From Prochilodus magdalenae (lineage: Eukaryota > Chordata > Actinopteri > Characiformes > Prochilodontidae), in contig JAMWET010006551.1 in assembly GCA_024036415.1 (NCBI GenBank), positions 57,501-121,500 on the forward strand: a DNA stretch of 64,000 nt, read 5' to 3'. Made by a program: the position numbers and the translations under genes. Below the pieces are notes generated by a model. It made no database searches and had not been told where the DNA came from. It saw only the letters and a list, made by a program, of their open reading frames with translations. Shown in pieces: positions 22,034 to 33,976 of the stretch (the stretch's first letter is position 1; every line of letters starts with the position of its first letter).

Positions 22034-25000
22034 CTGTAGAGAGAAAAAAAAATGAAAATGTAAGAATAATTTTGCAATATTGTGATTACATATGGTATAT
22101 TAATGAGTAATTTAAATAACCTAATGCATACAGTGAGTGCAACAGAGTATTTAGACAGTTTGTATTTGCTATTTAATATGCAGGTGTTCAGATTTCCATC
22201 AATGTTTAATGCCACATTAAATATGGGCAGCATTTTTATTGATTCATTTTGAAGAAAATATGCTATGGATTGGACTTCTAATGGTATGTGAACACAGCTT
22301 GGTAGACGAGAAAGAGAATGAGAAACTGAATGAAACAGCCCCAAAGAAGCAGCAAGTGCAGGACTTTCTCATGGTTAGCTAATGTATGTCAAACAAATCA
22401 CATACATGTTCATATTTAAATGTTTTTGAACAAAACAGCCATATCAACATATTTCCAAAAAACTCCCACATCTACATATTTGTAAACAAAACAAATATGT
22501 CTACTTGTTCCCAAAGGAAATACACCCACATCTACATATGACCAAAAAAATAAACATGTCTACATATTCCTAAAAATCCACCTACATCTACATATTTCCA
22601 AACACCCACATCTATAATATCTATAATTCAAAACAAATATGTCTAAATATTCCCAAAAGAAACAAATATGTCAACAACAACTTCCAAAGACACTTTTTCA
22701 GGCTGATATCTATTATAACAACTTTAATTGTTAATTTGGATGCTTTTATGAGTTTTTATGTTTAATGAGAAATAAGAAAGTATGCCAATCTTGCTGAAGA
22801 TGATTCAGTTAATTTTTTGCAGTCAATGTCGTGAACTTTTAAACAGTGTATTTGCTTATTAATAAATACATAATGAAATAAACAATAAAACAGTAAAAAC
22901 TTTAAACATGTGCACTGTCTGTCACATTATTCCACAAAACCATATGCCACTATAGGTCAGTAATTAAAAAAGGCTGTAAACCAAAACTCATCACACACCG
23001 TGGCCATTTACTGATTTATAAATGCTCAAAAAATAGGTTCTCATGACTCTACTGCATTTGACCATGGTAATGTGGTGGAAATCATTACTGAAACCGATCG
23101 CTAGATAACATAAAAAAATGGAAGGAATAGTCGAGTCTTGGTATTGAACAGCCAAATTTGATACTGCAAAATTTAAGCACAGAATTTACAGAGCCTTAAC
23201 TTCCAGCAGCACTGCACCTATTCCCAACATATTCCAACACTTCCCTTTTGAACTATAGCAACATATTGAACATGTATTGAACACTGGCATCACATAAACA
23301 CAACCAACACATCAGCATCTTTACTATAAAGCATGGGCCTGCTCAGCACAGAATGTAACTTCTGCCCAGAGGAGACAACAGAAACGTTAAAATCAGACTG
23401 AGATGTAAAGAAACAATACAGCAACTTAAAACCCCAAAAGAAATAATTGTAGGTAAAAGCACACCACCGCCACGCTAATAAAACCTTTCCGTGTCTTACC
23501 AGTAATGACTCAATGCACCAAAATATCTGCCTGTGTTAACCGTTCTATTTCAGCCTTTGTGGTAAAATAGCACTGTTTGTACCACATACCCAGAAAGCCG
23601 GCTATGCTGTTTGCATTTGGTTTCAGTTTTGGCATATGACATACTTTAAGCACATGCATTAAATTTGAAGGGCTGTCTCCTTACTCAAAATTCAGACCTA
23701 CCTCAAATAGTGCAGCCGTTACACTCCCCCGTACAGGCATTTGAACATAACTGGTACAGAGTTTATAGCGAAACAGGAAATGAGAATTGTGAAGTAAAGC
23801 TCTCAGTTGCATCCACCCATTTTTTAACGTATGGCTTCCTTTCTGTTGATTTAGTCTTATTATTTGTTTCTGCTTTATATGATACCACACCCAGAGAATT
23901 AATGGAGGAAGCCTTGATAGAACGATTTGCTAGTGTGCCCCAAACACTTTTCTAAGGCCTGTGTAGTAGTAAGCTTGCTCAACGCTTAGGCTAGGCTAAC
24001 GCTATGTTGGCTAGCAGCTGATGGTTTTAAACTTCACCTTGTAAATGTACAGTCAGAGACGATAGCTCATCTATTGTGATGGTACATCATCTGGTCTTTC
24101 TAGGTTGGCTGATGGTTCTGTCCAGCAGTGACACTGAGGTGTCCAGCAGCACTGCTGTGTCTGATCCACTCACACCTGCACCACCCACACTAACACACCA
24201 CCACCACGTCAGTGTCACTGCAGGGCTGAGAATGATCCACCACCCACATCATACCTGCTCTGTGGTGGTCCTGTGGGGGCCCTGACCATTGAAGAACAGG
24301 GTAATACAGTACACAGAGAAACAGATGGACTACAGTCTGGACCTGTACACCTACAGAGTGTCCTGTATGGTCAGTGGAGCTGTTAAAGTGGAGTGTAAAT
24401 ACATGGATGTGGACCTAATGAAGTAGTTGGTCAGTTGGAAGGGGGTTTCCAATGTAAGGCATTGGGAAACCAGTGAATCGTCATTAAAAGAGTCTATGAG
24501 AATCTTATGACCTGACCTGAACAGATTCCTGACCTCATTAACATAGGACCCAAAGGATAATTTATAAAGGCAAGTGCCTGGCATGTCTGAGAAGAGCGGG
24601 AGCAACATGTAGAGTGATCACCTTTCGAAACATTTGAATCGAGTGCCTCGTGTTTGAGAAGCTGTAGTTGATTTTGAAACTTAAAGGCAATTATTCCATT
24701 CTGTCGTCAACATTTCACTAACACAGATTGTTTTACATGTGGTAGATAGTTATGGTACTTTAGTAAGCTTTCCATTTCAGGTATTCACAACTTAATGACC
24801 CATCACTTTACAAAAGGCGTGGTGAAGTAGTTGACTAGGGCTGCTTTGTTGATTATGTGAGAGTAGTTCAAATAACTACTGAACTTCATACAGTTGAACC
24901 TCTACAATAACTTCATATAAGTAATGAAGATTAGAAGAATTTAGTTTTTACCTGAGACCGAGACCAAACTGAAGAGCAGAAAAATTAGCAGTGCTGCCAT
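21737..25000 (-). CDS. Gene B: SLAM/CD2-family-like, signal and V exons only (partial gene)
   Basis: Signal exon 24952-25000 and V exon 21737-22033 share splice phases with genes A, C and D. No C2, transmembrane or tail exon was recognised between the V exon and gene A at 8915, a distance of almost 13 kb filled by LINE, Tc1 and minisatellite DNA. The gene may be truncated by transposon insertion or deletion, may make a secreted single-V protein, or may use an exon I failed to see. The two exons are themselves undamaged. Confidence 0.6.
22034..24080. other. Gene B intron 1
   Basis: AT-rich. Between 22420 and 22690 a loose tandem repeat of ACATCTACATATT(C/T)CCAAA type occurs. No coding signal. 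Confidence 0.4.
24090..24410. mobile_element. Half of a long-TIR MITE (one arm)
   Basis: CAGCAGCACTGCTGTGTCTG through CAGTCTGGACCTGTACACCT matches the right arm of the complete element at 42361-43194 almost base for base. The left arm is missing. Confidence 0.8.
24952..25000 (-). CDS. Gene B exon 1: signal peptide
   Basis: ATG at 25000 opens MAALLIFLLFSLVSVS, 16 hydrophobic residues, then a phase-1 GTAAAAA donor. It is two codons shorter than the matching exons of genes A, C and D but keeps the same (I/V)S|G end. The 5' flank contains AAGAGGAAGGATC at 25013-25025, the counterpart of the GAGGAAGT site of genes A and C. Confidence 0.78.
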
Positions 25001-25658
25001 GTTCGAGCTGTAAGAGGAAGGATCTTAACTAAGGAAGTAGGTCTGAAACTATGAAGTAAGCAGAGTGAGAAGCAGTGTGACGGGAACTCACTGTGAAACC
25101 TTTGCACAAAGCTCGCAGGTCTCGTTTTTTCTCTCTCTCATGCCAAAATAAGGCATTCCACCTCTCCAACCCTACAGTCGTCTCCCCTTAGAGGCCAGTC
25201 ACCAAAGTCAAAGGTGAGATTGTTGACCCGGGGATGGGGCCGACACCAAAACGTGCATGCAAGATAGGCTGTGTAAGGTGTAGTAAGGTGGTAAGAGAGA
25301 ATAATGAATTACAGAGTCGTGATTTTTCAAAACGACATTTACTAAATGCCAACATTCACCACCACAGGTGCTCATACAGGTCACTCACACTGCAAAACAG
25401 TGTTCAGGGACATTCACAGCATGACAAGCAGGTATGAACAAAAGATGTAGCTATGAGGAAACCCTCCCCTAATGGGCCAAGACTCGTTTGCTAGCACAAA
25501 AAGATAAAAATCAGTGGTTTATCTAAACGGGCACGTGGTAGTCCACATGAACAAAAAAAAAACAAAAAGAAAAACCAAAACTAACATAAAGACATTTGAA
25601 TTAAAATTAAACAAACTAACTGCAAACAATTTTAAAAATGTATATATATATATACATA

Positions 25659-26123
25659 CAGGGGTTGGACAATGAAACTGAAACACCTGTCATTTTAGTG
25701 TGGGGGTCTCATGGCTAAATTGGACCAGCCTGGTGGCCAATCTTCATTAACTGCACATTGCACCAGTAAGAGCAGAGTGTGAAGGTTCAGTTAGCAGGTA
25801 AGAGCACAGTTCTGCTCAAAATACTGCAATGCACACAACATTATGGGTGACATACCAGAGTTCAAAAGAGGACAGACTGTTGGTGCACGTCTTGCTGGCG
25901 CATCTGTGACCAAGACAGCAAGTCTTTGTGATGTATCAAGAGCCACGGTATCCAGGGTAATGTCAGCATACCACCAAGAAGGACGAACCTCCACCAGCAT
26001 CACGTAGTGACCTGGCCACTATCCTGCAAGAGGAATGGCTTAAACTCCCTCTGACCACTGTGCAGGACGCAGTATATGTCATTCCCAAGACGTGGGTGTT
26101 TCAGTTTCATTGTCCAACCCCTG
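25659..26123 (+). mobile_element. Tc1-type element, 465 bp, internally deleted
   Basis: Termini CAGGGGTTGGACAATGAAAC / GTTTCATTGTCCAACCCCTG bounded by TA. The transposase N-terminus is readable from ATG at 25843: MGDIPEFKRGQTVGARLAGA, then VTKTASLCDVSRATVSRVMS, a paired-like helix-turn-helix, ending in a stop at 26007. The remainder jumps to the C-terminal LATILQEEWLKLPLTTVQ. The catalytic domain is absent. It separates gene B from its upstream conserved block. Confidence 0.88.
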
Positions 26124-26389
26124 TATATATATATATATATATAAACATATATAAACTTTGCAACTGGAACGTAAGTTATGAGCTAGCCAGTAAGCTATCA
26201 GAGGTCATACTCAGTGTACAATATGACATTTTCCCAGGAGGAGTTCGATTTACTTATACTGCATCATGCATCATGCATCATGCAGCAGTGCCAATGGAGC
26301 TGGCACTAACAGGATGATTCTTAGAGCTCACTCAGATACAAGGCCCATCCTTGCTTATTTATTTAAAGATGAATATGGCATACCAGAAT

Positions 26390-26530
26390 CCTAAAACTAA
26401 TGTAGCTTATGTTTTTAAAAGGGTGTCTTAAAGTTAAGCTGCTGCTGAGTAGTGAGGCTACACTAGGCAACCCACATCCTTCCTGTAGCATATAAGCTGA
26501 GACAACCACAGTTTGAAGCCAACATCTAAC
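26390..26530. repeat. Upstream conserved block, gene B copy
   Basis: GCTTATGTTTTTAAAAGGG, AAGCTGCTGCTGAGTAGTGA and CACATCCTTCCTGTAGC match the blocks at 9340 and 49430. It lies 1.4 kb from the gene B start; a 465-bp Tc1-type insertion (25659-26123) and other sequence lie between. Confidence 0.6.
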
Positions 26531-26550
26531 TTCTAGCTTTAGTGCTATAT

Positions 26551-26554
<4 letters not shown>

Positions 26555-26582
<28 letters not shown>
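26555..26582. repeat. (GT)n microsatellite
   Basis: About 14 GT units. Confidence 0.9.
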
Positions 26583-27234
26583 ACGCTGTTAAGCATTAAA
26601 CCACCTGAGACACACATCTGTAATCCAGTACAGTAAGCTCTATATAGTAGGGTATAATTATGAGTATAGATGATAGTGTTGAGGGGACCCTGTCTGTGGC
26701 TAATTCTCTCCACCCACCGAGTCTGTTCTACAGCCTCCCCGCCTGGTACACATGAAGGTAGCTGTTAGATCAGAGATTCAGTTAGCTTCGGAACAGGGCG
26801 TGGGTGCAGCCACACAGTCAGATGTTCCGTTTTAGTCAGTTCAGCTTCTAGTGACACGGGACAGCTCAGGAGAGTTCTTGTGTTGGGAAATGAAGCCACT
26901 AGAATGAAGACTGGTGGACATGAAAGGCCCAGCGTTAAGAGAGCTGTATGTCTAGGAATGTGATTCAGAGTCCACCATCACCTTGTGGTTTGCAGGGTGA
27001 TGAATTACCGCCCTGCCCTCTTTAGAGTCATGCTGTTCTTGTGGAGACTGATATACTGGAAGTGCTAGAAAAAGGGAACAGGAAGTCACTAAGTCAACTG
27101 ACAAAGTGTGATCTTATATAAACAGAGAGGAACAGAGAGGTTAGAGTTTCTACAGCAACACAGTATCAATTTAGATTCTTTGAATTCTCTCTCCCTCTTC
27201 ATCTCTATCTTCCTCTCTATCTGGACTACCATAT

Positions 27235-27310
27235 ATATATAATGTGATATATATGTATGTTTTGTGTTTGTGTGTGAATATATGTGTGTGTGTGTGTGTA
27301 TATATACATA

Positions 27311-27374
<64 letters not shown>

Positions 27375-27425
27375 TATATTCACACACAAACACAAATATA
27401 TACATATACACAAACACACACGTCA
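27235..27425. repeat. Compound (TA)n/(CA)n microsatellite
   Basis: TA and TG/CA runs, partly palindromic (TGTTTGTGTGTGAATATATG on the left and its near complement on the right). Open frames across it are artefacts of the dinucleotide repeat. Confidence 0.9.
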
Positions 27426-27429
27426 CGCT

Positions 27430-27729
27430 GGATTTTTTAGCTTGTGGAGGAGCCTGCGGTACATGTGTCTCATCTGAACTTCCCCCACATTGGTCAGGAC
27501 TCTGATTTCCTCTAACATCCTGAGACTTTGTCACCTGTGGAAGTTGCGGGACCTGGCTTAGACGGTGTGGCGTACCTAGCAGCTCATCTGGGAGTGAGAT
27601 TTTTGCATGTTGTGGCTCGACTCCTTCAGTGCTGGAAGTCAGCGGCCTCCTCAGAAGACCATGCAATGCTAAAAGACCATGGAGGAGAGATTTATACGGT
27701 ATTGCTTCTGTGAATTCTTTTATCTCCAT
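27430..27729 (-). other. Unrecognised open frame, Gln/Pro-rich
   Basis: Starting with ATG at 27729 the minus strand is open for about 100 residues before running into the microsatellite: [20 protein letters not shown], then [13 protein letters not shown] and [20 protein letters not shown] and GTGACA-type possible donors occur inside. I do not recognise the product. It may be a tail exon of an unidentified gene or non-coding. Confidence 0.2.
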
Positions 27730-28162
27730 TTAAACCCAGAGGTCGCTCAGGTACGTTCCTTTGTTTCCAGAGGGAGAAGGTGGTCATGCCGTACTGTTTC
27801 AGACTGCGTCCCCTGTTTCATGGTTTAACCACTGTTTTTATGTCTCTTAAAGAGATTTTTACTGCCCACACTTTTATCTTTCAGGTGCCAGTTAGTTAAT
27901 TTTGTACTTGGTGAGGCCAAATTGGCAGTGTACATCAATCAGAGAAACCGTGTGGCACAGGCAGCTGACACTGACGTGGTGAGATCCCCAGGTCAAGAGT
28001 TTTCATAGATTAAATAGATATTAATTTTTATAAGTGTATAAGTATTCGATTTGGAGACTTTTGAAATGGGGTGGTGCCGCAGGGAAGCAGTATGCCCAGT
28101 TTTAGAAGGTGAGCTCTGATTTGCACCTGAGTATAAATAATATTAAGCGGTGCTCCAGTCTG

Positions 28163-28167
<5 letters not shown>

Positions 28168-28240
<73 letters not shown>
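28168..28240. repeat. (TA)n microsatellite
   Basis: About 36 TA units. It replaces the left terminus of the adjacent Tc1-type element. Confidence 0.95.
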
Positions 28241-28244
<4 letters not shown>

Positions 28245-29508
28245 CAGCAGACTCATCCATTTAACCAAAATTCCATTGCAGCAACTCAAAATGGTCCTCA
28301 GTAGTTTGTATGGCCTCCACCCGCTCCTAATGAGACAACGGATGGTGTCCTGAGGGATCTCCTGCCAGATCTGGACCAGGGTATCACTGAGCTCCTGGAC
28401 AGTCTGAAGTGCAACCTGGTGGCGTCGGATGGACCGAAACAATGTCCCAGAGGTGTTCTATTGGATTTAGGTCAGGCGAGCCGGTGGGCCAGTCAATGGT
28501 ATCAATTCCTTCATTTCCTGCATTCTACTGCATACTCTCGCCACATGAGGCCGGGCATTGCTGTGCACCAGGAGGAACCAGGACCCACTGCATAAGCGTA
28601 GGGTCCGACAACGGGTCCAAGGATTTCATCCTGATACCTAATAGCAGTCAGGGTGCCGTGGTCTAGCCTGTAGAAGTCTGTGTGTCCGTCCAGGGATATG
28701 CCTCCCCAGACCATCACTGACCCACCACCAAACCAGTCATGCTGAATGATGTTGCAGGCGGCATAACATTCTCCACGGCGTCTCCAGAGCCCTTCACGTC
28801 TGTCACATGTGCTCAGGTAAAACCTGCTCCCTCTGTGAAAAGCACAAGGCGCCTGTGGCGGATCTGCCAATTCTGGTGTTCTGTGGCAAATGCCAATCGA
28901 GCTCTACGGTGCTGGCCAGTGAGCACAGAGCCCACTACAGGATGTCGGGCCCTCAGGCCGCCCTCATGAGGCCTGTTTCTGAGTGTTTGGTCAGACACAT
29001 TCACAGCAGTAGGGCTCTGGCAGTGCTCATCTTGTTACTCCTAGCACAAAGGAGCAGATACCGGTCCTACTGAGGGGACCTTCTACAGCCTTGTCCAGCT
29101 CTCCTAGAGTAATATTACATATTGTTATATTACAATATAATATACATATTGATGTGCCATCCTTAAGTAATTGGACTACCCGTGCAACCTCTGTAGGGTC
29201 CAGGTACCGCACCATGGTACTAGTAGTGACGCTGACCCAAGTCAACTGCAGAACTAGTGAAGAATCAGTGGGAAAAGACGAGGGGGGACAAAATGTCAAT
29301 CACCTCGTCCTTTTAAACCATTCCTGTTTTGGGGGGTGTCTCATTGTTGCTCCTCTACTGCACCTGTTAATTTCATTAACACCAAAGCAGCTGAAACTGA
29401 TTAACGGCCCTCCCTACTACTTAACTGACCAGATCAATATCCCTGAAGCTGAACTGAGTTGATGCTGCACTCTGATTAAACAGTGTTCCCTTTATTTTTT
29501 GAGCAGTG
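28241..29508 (-). mobile_element. Tc1-type element, transposase broken, left end lost
   Basis: The right terminus is CAGTGTTCCCTTTATTTTTT GAGCAGTG at 29480-29508, the family of the MITE at 7793. The minus-strand transposase is in pieces: MVRYLDPTEVARVVQLLKDG (29210), NVSDQTLRNRPHEGGLRARH (29000), GQHRRARLAFATEHQNWQ (28910), SVMVWGGISLDGHTDFYRLD (28720), LTAIRYQDEILGPVV (28640), and FRSIRRHQVALQTVQELSDT (28440). The first D region is broken by a frameshift. The left end runs into (TA)n. Confidence 0.9.
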
Positions 29509-29514
29509 TATGTA

Positions 29515-29660
29515 TGTGTGTATATATATATATATGCAATGATACATACATACACCCACAGCCACACCCATATATACACATACATGTCTCTCTCTCCCCC
29601 CCCATCCACACCACTGTGTGTATATATATACACACACACACACATAAATACACATACATA
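29515..29660. repeat. Compound (TA)n/(CA)n simple repeats
   Basis: Alternating TA, CA and ACAC(A/T)C stretches next to the Tc1 terminus. Confidence 0.85.
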
Positions 29661-29835
29661 CTGCACAGTCACTGGAAATAAAAAGTTTAAGCTGAATATG
29701 ATTTAGAAGGTGAAGCTTCGCAGTCACTCTTCCAGCTCGGTTTTGCTGCTTCAGAGCTTCAGAGTGTCTCTTCCTCTCTTTCTATTTCTGTCTTGAGTTT
29801 CCGCCCTTCTACAGAATGAGCTGTGTTATTCATAT

Positions 29836-29990
29836 CTAAGAGTGTTTCATATCTACGCTGTTATCGCGGACCTCTCGAATGTTTTTAATTAGGTCTGTTC
29901 TGGTAAGTATGAACATGTCACCGCGACTCAGGCCCTCACCAAAGAACTGAGCCATGGCCCAGGAACTATAATAGATGTGTGTAAGTCTAC
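29836..29990 (-). other. Unrecognised coding-like segment with FFGE motif, copy 1
   Basis: Minus-strand frame AMAQFFGEGLSRGDMFILTR. A related frame, VHFFGENLSMSDMIGKEN, lies at 54241-54305. Shared residues FFGE-LS--DM show common origin at the protein or DNA level. Family unknown; could be an unclassified mobile element or fragments of a duplicated gene. Confidence 0.3.
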
Positions 29991-30310
29991 AGCGGTGTTT
30001 CCTGCTGTTTATTAAAGTCACACATTTGGCTGATATTCAGTTTGTCCCTCTGTCCTATCAGCTGATGAATTCTAGTGTTATGCGTCACTAATGTTCCAGT
30101 TTTGGTTAGCCACAGCCATGAGACGACATATACCATATCCTCTTTCTCAAAAGCGCTTAATCCTGACACACACTGCAGAGGGAGGAGCCAAGCTTCTAGC
30201 GCCCCCTAAAGGCCTCTATAAAAAACCCTATGATAACCCTGTCAGTGAATTTGCTCTGTTACCTGGAAAAAGTACATCAGACTCCAGTGTATTCATGATT
30301 TAAGTCTTTG

Positions 30311-30313
<3 letters not shown>

Positions 30314-30356
<43 letters not shown>

Positions 30357-30358
30357 AT

Positions 30359-30434
<76 letters not shown>
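30314..30434. repeat. (CA)n followed by (TA)n microsatellite
   Basis: About 20 CA units (30314-30360) followed by about 33 TA units (30367-30434). Confidence 0.95.
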
Positions 30435-30437
<3 letters not shown>

Positions 30438-30519
30438 TTCATATATATAATGAATTTGTTTTTTGTGTTTTTAATCATTAACATATATAACATATATATA
30501 TATTACTAGGCTCACTGGA

Positions 30520-30890
30520 CAAAAAAAATTAGTCCCTTGTGACTAAAACATACCTAACAGAGGTTAGATGGTTGGACCAGGTTTGATGGATGCCTTCCCT
30601 GGTGTTTCACTGATGGTTCCATGTAGTCCCCCAGATTTCCAAGAGGATTCAAATCTGGGGATTTGCCAGTCCAGATGTGTGAATGCTCCCAAATGTTCAT
30701 TATGCTCACCAGCCACATCTGCAGCCCTGTAAACGTGTCAAATGGAATAAAATATTTGGCTAGCACTGGGAAAGATGCTAATAATGCTAAAAAGATGCTG
30801 ATAGACGCTGACCCCCAGTGGTACACAGATGTAGTTACACATGGTCTTTCTGTTCCAGTTCATGTCTTAATTCAAGACAACTTGTTCTGA
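30520..30890 (-). mobile_element. Tc1-type transposase C-terminal fragment
   Basis: Minus-strand frame HIWTGKSPDLNPLGNLGDYM contains the (S)PDLNP-(I/L) signature that carries the approach to the last catalytic residue of Tc1 transposases. The rest of the element is not recognisable. Flanking GACTAAAACATACCTAAC resembles 47910 (GACTGAAACCTACCTAATAG). Confidence 0.6.
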
Positions 30891-30934
30891 GACCATGGCA
30901 CTAAACATCAGTATCTTTAAATTATAATTACAGT

Positions 30935-30937
30935 GAA

Positions 30938-30969
<32 letters not shown>
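30935..30969. repeat. (ATT)n microsatellite
   Basis: About 11 ATT units. Confidence 0.9.
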
Positions 30970-31019
30970 GCTAATGAGTTCTTCACTGTTAATATATCTA
31001 GTTGAGCTCCCTCCTCCCC

Positions 31020-31796
31020 TGACATATAAATGGCGTTACCAGACAGTGATTTCCCACAGATGTATGTGAAAGTGCAGCTGATATTGGAAGGGAGAAAGTG
31101 AGAACTGGACTCGTTAACCTCTCCTCCCTAAACACCGGTGTGCTACAAGGCTGTGCACTAAGCCCTCTGCTGTATTCCCTGTTCACCCAGGACTGTGTTC
31201 CTGTGTATGGCTCCATAATCAGGTTTGCAGATCCCACCGGGTGAGGATGAGACGGCCTACAGGGATGAGGTGCAGTACCTGGTTGTATAGTGTGAGGACA
31301 ACAACCTGGTGCTCAGTACCCAGAAAAGCAGGGAGATCATTGTGGGCTTCTGGGGGGCTAGAGGCATGGCACACACTCCCATCCACATCAACAGAGCTGT
31401 AGTGAAACGTGTGTCTAGCGTCAAGTTCTCGGGCAACCCCATCCCTGATGATCCCAGTTGGTCTCTAAACTCCTCTATCCTAGTCAGAAAGGTGCAGCGG
31501 GTCTCTACTTCCTACGGAGCCTTAGGAAAGCTTGGCTGACTTTTACCGCCGTGCCGTTGGGAACATACACACAAGCTTCCTCTCAGTGTGGTGTAGCAGC
31601 TGCTCCGCATCAGACCACAAAGCAAAGCACTCCAGCAGGTGGTGAAAACTGCCCAACCGACACAGGCTCCCAGTTACCCTCCATCGAGATCATGTACCAT
31701 TAGCGCTGTCTGGGCAAGGCAAGAAATCAGACGGCCTCAATAGGTCTTTTAATCAACTCTACAAAGTCTGTTCGGATTTGGAAAATAATAATACTT

Positions 31797-31842
<46 letters not shown>

Positions 31843-31845
31843 GCT
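31020..31845 (+). mobile_element. LINE ORF2 3' half with (ATCT)n tail
   Basis: Plus-strand pieces: VRTGLVNLSSLNTGVLQGCA then LSPLLYSLFTQDCVPVYGSI and FADPT (catalytic FADD mutated to FADP) near 31100-31240; STQKSREIIVGFW, HTPIHINRAVVKRVSSVKFS near 31320-31430; and weaker downstream homology to the GCITAWYG-type region. It ends in (ATCT)n at 31796-31843, a usual tail of this LINE type. Frameshifts and an in-frame TAG disable it. Confidence 0.85.
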
Positions 31846-31929
31846 GATTTAGCCTTATACATAGATCATTCATACATGGATCACAGCTTCGATACTACAG
31901 ACGTAAATCATCTTTATTTACATAGAACT

Positions 31930-31934
<5 letters not shown>

Positions 31935-32003
<69 letters not shown>
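31935..32003. repeat. (GA)n microsatellite
   Basis: About 34 GA units. Confidence 0.95.
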
Positions 32004-32006
<3 letters not shown>

Positions 32007-32812
32007 CAGGCATCAAAAAATAAAAAAGACAAATAAATAATAATTAAAACAAATAAAAGCAGTAATAGAAAAGGAGGGTGTAATAATATAATAATTATAT
32101 TTATACACATGATACAAGTATAAAGAAAGATAAAGAAAGAAGTTAGTAGTCTACTGTAAAGTTTGGTGCAGATGGGGGATCATTTTGTTGACCCCTAGAG
32201 GGCAGTGTTGTAATCTTCAGCCATTATACCTTTCAACTCGAGCTAATTAAGCAGAGTAAGGGCACTGGAAGGCAGACCGGCTTCCAAGGCGTGACCGAAG
32301 TCAAAGGGTCTGAAGGCTATGCATGGTAGCCTGATGTAGCCATGTGCTCCCCAGCATCAGTCATGGGCAGGTTCCACCTTTCTGTTTGAGTTGGTGCTCA
32401 GGCAGCAGCTGGAGGTATTGTAACAGCTGGTTAACTGTATGTTCTGTAAATGACCCAAGACTAGCAGACTGTCCGTCTTCAGCAGTGGCCCAAAGCCACC
32501 CAATTAGAGCAGGGCCAGCTGTGGGCTCCCACTAGGCGGCTCTGAATCCACTGGGAATCCTCTTCCATGACTCTGACTTCCTCAAGGCTGGTGCAGTTTC
32601 CTCCTGTTAGATTTCAGTCTCAGGTCTCCTGGGTGTGAAGCTGTGTCATAAATGGTTTGAGATTTCATGGCCTCCATCTATATGATCGAGCAATAACAGC
32701 AAAGGTACAGATTAACATTCAGAATCAGAGTTATCGTTTCATAAAGCACGTTTACCGGGATTCTTAACCCATTGTATGGATAACGACCCTGAAGGTTCTA
32801 CCGTCTAAAAGC

Positions 32813-33883
32813 TAGGGCTGTACCCGACTCAGAAATTTTGTCAGTGGAATCGGATTCGCCCGTCCTGGTCGACGATTCGACTATTCGTTCACGTTTTTTT
32901 CTCCAGGTGCCTTATCTAGTAATCAGTAAATCAGTCTACATACGGTTCAGATCTGATCTCCTCATTTAGAGAGTCAGCAGAGTCACAGGAACATATTTCT
33001 GAACTAAAAGAGGCGGGGCTTATGATGAACGATCTGAACTGGAGCTTTTATTTACAGGATACAGCGCCGGGCAGCAGCACATATTTATGCTAAATGTTAG
33101 CGCTTTTAGCTTATAGTCTTGATTTCATTTCTAACAGCTTCTTCAGTAGGAGGACCCTTCGCCTTTCATCTCTCATAAATAATGAACTGCTAAATAAAAC
33201 CAGATTAGTCCATATTTCAATTATTTATAGGGTGTTATCACCCGCGCTGTAATAATTATCTCTCGTTTATCAGCAGGCGTAATAAGTGACTGTACTTATA
33301 AACTTTAAATAAAGATAATCTCAGCTGTAGACGAATAAATAAACATCTCTGTAATTTAGATTCTAAAATAACGGAATTACAATAAAACAAACGTCTCCGC
33401 TCCGTTTCTCCTTCACCGCAAACAGCCGTTATGTCTAAACCGAAAGTCGGCTCACTCGTTTGGAGCAGTGTTAGATGTCGGACTAAATGAAGAGCAGAAT
33501 TCGGTTTCATTTGTTCATGTTCTCGTCTTCTAAAGCTCCTCCACTTTTTCTGAGACTTCGTTTCCCCCGTGTGTCTCAGCTTCACAGCTTCAGCTTCCTT
33601 CAGCGGTGAACCACCAGCGCACGCCGTCACATGGATTTAATTTTTTAGCAAGCATGCGTCACAGCCCAGCTAGAACTTAGATATATATTTATTATTCTCC
33701 TTTTAATAATTATTAAAAAAGTCTTTTTACATTCTTAAAGTTCTTGTGCATTTTTGTTAGCTTTAGTCTGTTTTACGAAGAAAAAAAAAAGGTCACTGTT
33801 ATCAGTCGACTTGAAGGGTCTCAGTCGACTTAAAGGGTCTCCGACTGACGATTTGAATCGTCGACTTCTAGAGGGCAACCCTA
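32813..33883. mobile_element. hAT-type element, 1071 bp, with 8-bp target duplication
   Basis: Termini TAGGGCTG ... CAACCCTA are bounded by a perfect 8-bp direct repeat CTAAAAGC (32805-32812 and 33884-33891), as hAT elements make. Subterminal TCAGTCGACTTGAAGGGTC-type repeats near 33806-33845. A minus-strand frame at 33256-33630 (KSQKKWRSFRRREHEQMKP, then NSALHLVRHL) has the spacing flavour of a degenerate BED-finger N-terminus but lacks the cysteines. No transposase catalytic or dimerisation domain is present, so it is non-autonomous. Confidence 0.88.
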
Positions 33884-33928
33884 CTAAAAGCTCTTTAATT
33901 GGCTGAATGGGCTTTCAGGTGTTCTTAC

Positions 33929-33976
33929 CTGATCAGGAAGTGTTTCATAGACGGGCTCCAGCGAGGGCGACACCGG
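33929..33976 (-). CDS. Gene C exon 7 candidate: cytoplasmic exon with YxxL motif
   Basis: A 48-bp phase 0-0 exon, PVSPSLEPVYETLPDQ, with acceptor AATGTGCAG and strong donor GTAAGAAC. VYETL is a YxxL tyrosine motif; it is not a strict ITIM because proline stands two residues before the tyrosine. It is placed in gene C because strand, phase and tail-like composition agree, but it is 3.1 kb from exon 6 and stands 38 bp from the edge of an hAT-type element (TSD at 33884-33891). The acceptor has a weak pyrimidine tract. It could instead be a chance frame. Confidence 0.5.

Noticed and set aside
23665..23955. 96-codon plus-strand open frame in gene B intron 1
   Set aside because: No domain, not bounded by splice sites, lies on the strand opposite to the gene.
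27226..27505. Tyr/Ile-repeat open frames over the TA/CA tract
   Set aside because: Products of dinucleotide repeats.
32151..32175. Minus-strand acceptor followed at once by TAG (TTTACAG|TAG) as the last exon of gene C
   Set aside because: It would fit phase 0 after the VYETL exon but has no pyrimidine tract and could occur by chance.
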